Positions 1-3,687 of a stretch of DNA of 5,744 nt are shown piece by piece. The notes beneath the pieces are model-generated. The model did not search any database and was not told where the DNA came from. It saw nothing but the letters and a program-made list of their open reading frames with translations. Source of the DNA: a bacterium (lineage in GTDB: Bacteria; Ratteibacteria; UBA8468); assembly GCA_030637775.1 (NCBI GenBank), contig DAOWFY010000034.1, positions 1 through 5,744 on the forward strand. The letters are read 5' to 3'. A program made the translations under genes and the position numbers. Numbering within the stretch: the stretch's first letter is position 1; the number at the start of each line of letters is the position of its first letter.

Positions 1-1723
1 CACCATAAGTGCAGGACCAACCACTATATTCCCTTTCATGATGAGCATATCTTTCCCGGTTTAAGTTTAGGTTTATTAACCTTCTTCTTGACCCAATTCT
101 TAATTCCCGCAGAGGGATAGAAACTTCCATTATCCATTTATTTTTTCCTTTAGAGGTTTTGCTCTGCCAGGAAGAGTTCCATTTTAGGTTACGGGTTTTT
201 ATATCAGGCCGGTATGCTTCATAATGTACATCCTCAGTGTTGGCTGCAAAATGGTAGTAATTTCTTTCATCATAGTTGCTATCAATAAATATCTCAATGC
301 AATCATCTGTCCATACAGAACCGTCATGCTTTTTTTCAGTACATTTTATTTCATTGATAAACGGTTCCTCAGAGATGAAGGCAAGGTAAAGGTTTCTGTC
401 GTCCCGGAGTGCATAGCCAGTGGTCTGAACTTTGGCTAATCTTCCTCCCTCATAATAGGAGAAATTACTGGCTACCTGAGATAACCTCCAGCAGGAATCG
501 TTCAGATTCCCATCAATTATGGGTGGCTCAGAAACCTTATTGCAACAAAGGATGGGATTTACGGGAGAGAATATCACTGGAACCAAAGCCCGGTAGACTA
601 TTTTTTCTTCATCGTTGAGGAGAGTTACCACTACATTATGGAGTTTTGCTCTTCTCAGGGGAGGAGTAAGTTCATAATAGAGGGTAACCCTTTTTTCTTC
701 TTTCCCTTTTAGCTCTATGGAATATTTTCTTTCCTTGACTTTACTCCCGGAAAGAGTGAAACTCGCAACTTTTAAGACAAATTCTTCCGTACACCGGGAA
801 GGATTATTCAATTCAACCATCACCCTCCCTACCGAACTAAGATCGGAACATTCTGCGGCGAGCAATTTTGCCAAAAGTACCTTTTTTCTGAAGATAAGAG
901 AGCCAAGAGAATCGGGAGAAGGTTCTTTTTCTGCTACCGGGAACCAAAGACTTTTCTCATAACCTTCCGGGTATCTATGCCGAATAAAGTTTATTCTCCA
1001 GGACTCCTCCTCCTCAATCCTCTTTATCCCTAAGGACTTAAACGGGATTGAAAGTTCGGCATTCCAACTTTCTCTGTCAATCTGGCAGACCACCTCCCAG
1101 TCTGCCTGCCATTTTTTATCGAAGGTGGGATTATCTTCTTTGGGAACTTTTTTAGCTTCATATTTTGCATCTTTGCTATTGAAGGCAAACCGACAGTAAG
1201 ACAATTCCTTCTTTTCTGAAAGAGGAGCTAAGGCAATCTCAATCGAGTCATCTTCCGAGAGTTGGCTATCCGGTCTTTTCATCTTTGCCCTTATTTTATT
1301 TGGGTAGGGCTCTTCGCAGGAAAAACCAAAATAGATATTCCTCTTATCGTATAAGCAATAGACAGCCGTCTTGCTCTTGGCTAAACGAAAGGTCCTTGGA
1401 GAGATAAAATTTTCTGCCACTTGAGATGTTTCCCAACAGAAATCATCGAGTTTTCCATCAATCTTCGGGGGATGTTTAACATAGACGCAGGATATTAATG
1501 GAGCCATTGCCTTAAAGGAGATTTTCTTCTCTTTCTTTTCCACCCTTTTCCTAATACGGCTTACTGTGCTCCGATAGATTTTGACATCCCAATTTTTCTG
1601 AATAGGGGAGGGTCTCTTGGGATAAAGCCGTCGGTGCAGATAGGAATCAACTATCCGTAGAGAGAGAAAGGACAGGGCCACTGTTGCTAAAAGAATGAAA
1701 TTTTTCCCTCTCCTTTTAACCAT
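1..1723 (-). CDS. Membrane-anchored protein with two CBM9-like domains (C-terminus beyond window)
   Basis: The minus strand is open without a stop from an ATG at 1723 to the window edge, giving 574 residues so far. Residues 1-7 are basic (MVKRRGK) and about 8-25 are hydrophobic, with no lipobox or clear cleavage site, so a signal anchor is more likely than a cleaved signal. A basic, charged stretch (about 30-70) follows. Two CBM9-like domains come next. Domain 1 (about 83-278) has PPKIDGKLDDFCW, DDSIEIAL and WNAELSIPFKSLGI. Domain 2 (about 398 onward) repeats the same order with PPIIDGNLNDSCW, DDCIEIFID and WIMEVSIPLRELRI. The linker (about 280-395) looks beta-rich and Ig-like. The family fold is a beta-sandwich seen in carbohydrate-binding and surface proteins; no ligand can be assigned here. 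The start overlaps the end of the upstream ABC gene by 8 bp, with a GGAAG upstream as a plausible ribosome site. The domain assignment is sound; the function is unknown. Confidence 0.85.
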   Translation of the reverse strand, partial: MVKRRGKNFILLATVALSFLSLRIVDSYLHRRLYPKRPSPIQKNWDVKIYRSTVSRIRKRVEKKEKKISFKAMAPLISCVYVKHPPKIDGKLDDFCWETSQVAENFISPRTFRLAKSKTAVYCLYDKRNIYFGFSCEEPYPNKIRAKMKRPDSQLSEDDSIEIALAPLSEKKELSYCRFAFNSKDAKYEAKKVPKEDNPTFDKKWQADWEVVCQIDRESWNAELSIPFKSLGIKRIEEEESWRINFIRHRYPEGYEKSLWFPVAEKEPSPDSLGSLIFRKKVLLAKLLAAECSDLSSVGRVMVELNNPSRCTEEFVLKVASFTLSGSKVKERKYSIELKGKEEKRVTLYYELTPPLRRAKLHNVVVTLLNDEEKIVYRALVPVIFSPVNPILCCNKVSEPPIIDGNLNDSCWRLSQVASNFSYYEGGRLAKVQTTGYALRDDRNLYLAFISEEPFINEIKCTEKKHDGSVWTDDCIEIFIDSNYDERNYYHFAANTEDVHYEAYRPDIKTRNLKWNSSWQSKTSKGKNKWIMEVSIPLRELRIGSRRRLINLNLNRERYAHHEREYSGWSCTYG

Positions 1724-2372
1724 TTTCAATGAGACTTCCTTCTTCCATTAAGAAGACTTTCTTGGCAAAGGAGTGCGCTTCCTCTTCCTCGCTGGTAGCA
1801 TAAATGACAGCCAGTCCAAATTTTTCTAAGGCTATTTTCAATTTCTCTTCAATTCTTTCTCTCCAGATTCGATCCAGATTGAGGAGAGGATTATCCAATA
1901 GAGCGACCTTCCTTATTGTCAAAAGGTAGCGAGACAAATCCAGCCGCTGCTGTTCTCCTCGTGATTGGGTAGCTGGGCGTAACCCTAAGAGAATTTTCTT
2001 TTCTATCTTCATTAAGTTGGAGACAATATCTATTCTCTCCTTTATAATCTGGAAGTACCATCTTTGATACATAAACCAATAGGGTAATCTCTTGCCAGAT
2101 TTTTCTCTTCTGTATGGAGGGTAATCCTGAAAGATGGCTACAGTTTTTGGTTCCTTTGCAAGGATTTCGGTAACAGGTTTGTTTTCCAAGAGAACTTCCC
2201 CCTCATCAGGTCTTTCTAATCCGGCAACTATTCTTAAAAAAGTTGTTTTTCCGCAGCCGCTGGGACCGAGAAGAGAGACGATTTCTCCTTCCTCTAATTT
2301 CAGGTTTACCTTCTCCAGGACCCTTTTGTTGCCAAATTTTTTACTGAGATTCTCTACCGCAAGTATCACCAT
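1716..2372 (-). CDS. Degenerate ABC-type ATPase, MalK/UgpC-like nucleotide-binding domain
   Basis: A 218-residue ABC nucleotide-binding domain, counted from the ATG at 2372. Walker A GPSGCGKTT (36-44, K42) and the Q-loop glutamine (Q82 in AIFQDY) are intact. The rest of the catalytic set is altered. The signature LSGGQ reads QSRGE (136-140). Walker B ends LLDNP, so the catalytic Glu is Asn161. The D-loop is LNLD. The switch histidine after IYAT is Ser194. There is no C-terminal regulatory domain of the kind found in sugar-import ATPases (about 370 aa), and no permease or binding protein is in view. The reading frame and spacing between motifs are normal, so this is not an obvious frameshift. 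It probably binds ATP but may hydrolyse it poorly. A GTG at 2381 would add three residues, but it lies upstream of the transcription start predicted from the promoter at 2385-2413. The gene overlaps the downstream CBM9-like gene by 8 bp, which suggests co-translation. Confidence 0.85.
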   Translation of the reverse strand: MVILAVENLSKKFGNKRVLEKVNLKLEEGEIVSLLGPSGCGKTTFLRIVAGLERPDEGEVLLENKPVTEILAKEPKTVAIFQDYPPYRREKSGKRLPYWFMYQRWYFQIIKERIDIVSNLMKIEKKILLGLRPATQSRGEQQRLDLSRYLLTIRKVALLDNPLLNLDRIWRERIEEKLKIALEKFGLAVIYATSEEEEAHSFAKKVFLMEEGSLIENG

Positions 2373-2381
2373 CGTCCTCAC

Positions 2382-2405
2382 ATTAGTATATATAGAGGCG
2401 AGGAA
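2382..2405 (-). repeat. 24-bp promoter-containing repeat, copy 1 (before the ABC gene)
   Basis: Read on the minus strand this carries CCTCGCC and then TATATACTAAT, ending 9 nt before the ABC start codon. It matches 3069-3092 at 22 of 24 positions. The two copies point in opposite directions and flank nrdR. This copy contains the -10 TATACT and much of the spacer of the leftward promoter. Confidence 0.6.
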
Positions 2406-2413
2406 GTTGTCAA
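2385..2413 (-). promoter_or_regulatory. Sigma-70-type promoter for the leftward ABC/CBM9 unit
   Basis: Read on the minus strand, a perfect -35 TTGACA (2413-2408) is followed by a 17-bp spacer and a -10 TATACT (2390-2385). Transcription should start near 2378, only about 6 nt before the ATG at 2372, so the mRNA would be nearly leaderless. A GAGG lies just 3 nt before that ATG, closer than usual. The -35 is one arm of a palindrome shared with the nrdR promoter. Confidence 0.72.
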
Positions 2414-2414
2414 C

Positions 2415-2443
2415 TTGACATCCTATATCTTGTGTTTTATAAT
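2415..2443 (+). promoter_or_regulatory. Consensus sigma-70 promoter of nrdR
   Basis: Perfect -35 TTGACA (2415-2420), a 17-bp spacer and perfect -10 TATAAT (2438-2443). The predicted start is near 2450, leaving a leader of about 15 nt before the ATG at 2466. No Shine-Dalgarno sequence is visible in that leader. Such a strong promoter fits a gene held down by its own repressor, and NrdR-box-like sequences overlap it. Confidence 0.8.
2420..2435 (+). promoter_or_regulatory. NrdR box 1 (putative operator)
   Basis: This 16-mer matches the published NrdR-box consensus (acaCwAtATaTwGtgt) at 13 of 16 positions by hand alignment, including the central TATAT-type core and the TTGTGT half-site. It begins on the last base of the -35 and fills most of the spacer, so a bound repressor would block RNA polymerase at the nrdR promoter. 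Confidence 0.68.
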
Positions 2444-2449
2444 TAGATA

Positions 2450-2465
2450 TGATACAATATAGTGT
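2450..2465 (+). promoter_or_regulatory. NrdR box 2 (putative, weaker operator)
   Basis: A second 16-mer matches the NrdR-box consensus at 11 of 16 positions. One half-site, AATATAGTGT, is good and the other is poor. It spans the predicted transcription start and ends one base before the nrdR ATG. It starts 30 bp after box 1, roughly three helical turns, close to the usual spacing of paired NrdR boxes. Alone it would be unconvincing; the pairing and position support it. Confidence 0.5.
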
Positions 2466-3011
2466 ATGAAATGTCCTTTCTGTGGAAACTCAGAGGATAA
2501 GGTTGTCGATTCCCGGGAAGCAGAGGATGGTCTGGCTGTTCGTCGCAGAAGGGAATGCCTGAAGTGTGCTCGCCGGTTTACCACTTACGAAGAGATAGAG
2601 GAAAGACCTCTTCTGGTTATAAAGCGCGATGGTCGCAGGGAGCCATTCGAGCGCAAAAAACTTGAGGTTGGAATCTTGAAGGCCTGTGAAAAAAGGCCAA
2701 TTCCCTTTGAAACAATAGAAATAATCATCGATCGTTTGGTGAGAGAATTGCGAAGGGGATTTCCGGTGGAGATAAATTCTAAAGAGATTGGGGAAAGAGT
2801 AATTAAGGAATTAAGAAAAATTGATGAGGTTGCCTACGTGAGGTTTGCTTCGGTCTATCGTCAATTCAAGGATGCAGCGGAATTTACCGAAGAGGTAAGA
2901 AGGCTCGGCAAGTTTCCTAAGCGGCACGCTCGATTTCCCCAGCGAGGAAATCTTCGCTCTCGTTGCTCCTCGCTCCCCAGCCCTCTGAGCAAGAAAGTGC
3001 AAGCTTTGTAG
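2466..3011 (+). CDS. nrdR: Transcriptional repressor NrdR with unusual C-terminal extension
   Basis: NrdR is a nucleotide-sensing repressor of ribonucleotide reductase genes. The N-terminal zinc ribbon has the cysteine pairs C3/C6 (MKCPFC) and C31/C34 (ECLKC), with the family's basic AVRRRREC patch in between. An ATP-cone follows (about 49-139): VIKRDGRREPF, the ACEKRPI segment and the highly conserved VAYVRFASVYRQFKD (122-136). The start is the only sensible one, since MKCPFCG is the classic NrdR N-terminus. NrdR is usually about 150 residues and ends near a motif like EEVRRLG, here 142-148. This protein runs on to 181. The extra tail is basic and low in hydrophobics, and is encoded by the palindromic element that starts at 2902, so it is probably an accident of insertion rather than a domain. 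The ATP-cone gene and nrdD follow on the same strand, the expected regulatory partners. Confidence 0.97.
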   Translation: MKCPFCGNSEDKVVDSREAEDGLAVRRRRECLKCARRFTTYEEIEERPLLVIKRDGRREPFERKKLEVGILKACEKRPIPFETIEIIIDRLVRELRRGFPVEINSKEIGERVIKELRKIDEVAYVRFASVYRQFKDAAEFTEEVRRLGKFPKRHARFPQRGNLRSRCSSLPSPLSKKVQAL

Positions 3012-3077
3012 AGCATAGAGGGCTGGGACCATGCCCGCTTCGTCGCTAACAAGGCCGCTACAGAAACTTTCCTCGCC
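2902..3077. repeat. Palindromic element (about 175 bp) overlapping the 3' end of nrdR
   Basis: The outer arms 2902-2924 and 3055-3077 are inverted repeats matching at 17 of 23 positions. An inner pair, CCCAGCCCTCT at 2976-2986 and its perfect complement at 3017-3027, forms an 11-bp stem with a 30-nt loop. Smaller stems lie between: AGCGAGG/CCTCGCT (2941-2947, 2968-2974) and GATTTCC/GGAAATC (2932-2938, 2946-2952). The layout resembles a small non-coding palindromic or MITE-like element. No transposase and no clear target-site duplication were seen. It supplies the last codons and the stop of nrdR and most of the spacer before the ATP-cone gene. An mRNA-level role (stability or attenuation) is possible, but no U-tract follows the stem. 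Confidence 0.6.
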
Positions 3078-3092
3078 TTTGTATATACTAAT
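3069..3092 (+). repeat. 24-bp promoter-containing repeat, copy 2 (before the ATP-cone gene)
   Basis: A near-identical copy (22 of 24) of minus-strand 2405-2382. It ends one base before the ATG at 3094. It carries a -10-like TATACT at 3084-3089, but at the -35 position it has CAGAAA rather than TTGACA, so any promoter here is weak. Its first 9 bases overlap the right arm of the palindromic element. It is the only promoter-like sequence in the nrdR to ATP-cone gene gap. Confidence 0.58.
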
Positions 3093-3093
3093 T

Positions 3094-3678
3094 ATGGAAG
3101 AAAAATTAAAAAATGTAAAAAAAAGAGACGGGAGAATTGTTCCCTTTGATAAAAATAAGATTACCGAGGCCATCTTTAAGGCAGCGAAAGCGGTAGGAGG
3201 AGAGGACCGATATTTAGCGGAAGACCTGGCCGATAGTGTTACCTTTTACCTGCAGAAACAGTTTGTTAATAAAATTCCTGCAGTAGAAGAGATTCAGGAT
3301 ATTGTGGAGAAGGTTCTCATTAAAACCGGTCATGCCAAAACGGCCAAAGCTTATATTCTCTATCGGGAAAAACGAGCCAGAATCAGAAAGATTAAGAAAG
3401 GCATTATCTTAGGAGAATTGGAAGAGGAACTGGCCTCTGGTGGCTTTACCGGTCTCTTTCTCCTTATCGGAAGATCTGAGGATGAGGTTCTCCTCTGGGA
3501 GCGAGGAAAAGTTGTTGACGCTTTAGTAAAGGAGAAAGGCCTATCAAGAAATATTGCCGAATTAATCGGTTTAGAAGTGGAAGACCAAATTCTTAATTCT
3601 AAAATGAAAGCATTATCCACTTCCTCGATTGAGGAATTGATCAATAACAAAGTGGCCGAATATAGTCAAAGAAGATGA
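3094..3678 (+). CDS. Small ATP-cone protein with second cone-like segment, upstream of nrdD
   Basis: A 194-residue protein. Residues 5-97 form a typical ATP-cone: VKKRDGRIVPFDKNKITEAI at the start, then VEEIQDIVEKVL and the closing AYILYREKRARIR. ATP-cones bind ATP or dATP and set the on/off state of ribonucleotide reductases. Residues about 130-190 (VLLWERGKVVDALVKEKGL, then LSTSSIEELINNKVAEY) look like part of a second cone or a cone-associated helical segment. No catalytic domain is present. The ATG at 3094 is chosen because the cone begins right after it; an in-frame ATG at 3031 would add 21 residues encoded by the palindromic element. No good ribosome site precedes 3094. The stop lies 9 nt before nrdD, so the two are surely co-transcribed. 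It could be a free allosteric partner of NrdD, or an N-terminal piece split from an ancestral multi-cone reductase. Confidence 0.85.
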   Translation: MEEKLKNVKKRDGRIVPFDKNKITEAIFKAAKAVGGEDRYLAEDLADSVTFYLQKQFVNKIPAVEEIQDIVEKVLIKTGHAKTAKAYILYREKRARIRKIKKGIILGELEEELASGGFTGLFLLIGRSEDEVLLWERGKVVDALVKEKGLSRNIAELIGLEVEDQILNSKMKALSTSSIEELINNKVAEYSQRR

Positions 3679-3682
3679 GGAG
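3677..3682 (+). promoter_or_regulatory. Ribosome binding site of nrdD
   Basis: GAGGAG, 5 nt before the nrdD ATG at 3688, overlaps the last two bases of the TGA stop of the ATP-cone gene. Of the three rightward genes this is the only one with a clear Shine-Dalgarno sequence. It fixes the nrdD start and suggests translational coupling. Confidence 0.85.
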
Positions 3683-3687
3683 ATACG

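Noticed and set aside
224-962. Three plus-strand open frames (224-439, 409-618, 717-962)
   Set aside because: They lie antisense to the continuous CBM9-like gene on the minus strand, overlap one another, and have no recognisable domains or ribosome sites.
2373-2381. GTG at 2381 as the ABC ATPase start
   Set aside because: The promoter geometry puts the transcription start near 2378, downstream of this codon, and no ribosome site precedes it.
2383-2398. Possible third NrdR box
   Set aside because: It matches 11 of 16 positions mainly through its AT-rich core, coincides with the -10 of the leftward promoter, and is not spaced properly from box 1.
2134-2418. Plus-strand open frame of 94 residues
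   Set aside because: It is antisense to the ABC ATPase motifs and runs through the divergent promoter region; no family resemblance.
2976-3027. Rho-independent terminator after nrdR
   Set aside because: The 11-bp stem is strong but the loop is 30 nt and no run of T follows, so it does not fit an intrinsic terminator.
3031-3093. Upstream ATG (3031) as the start of the ATP-cone protein
   Set aside because: The extra 21 residues come from the palindromic element, have no ribosome site and do not belong to the ATP-cone fold; ATG 3094 fits the domain start.
2811-3173. Minus-strand open frames across the nrdR 3' end
   Set aside because: They arise from the palindromic element and the complement of nrdR and the ATP-cone gene; the nrdR protein sequence is unmistakable on the other strand.
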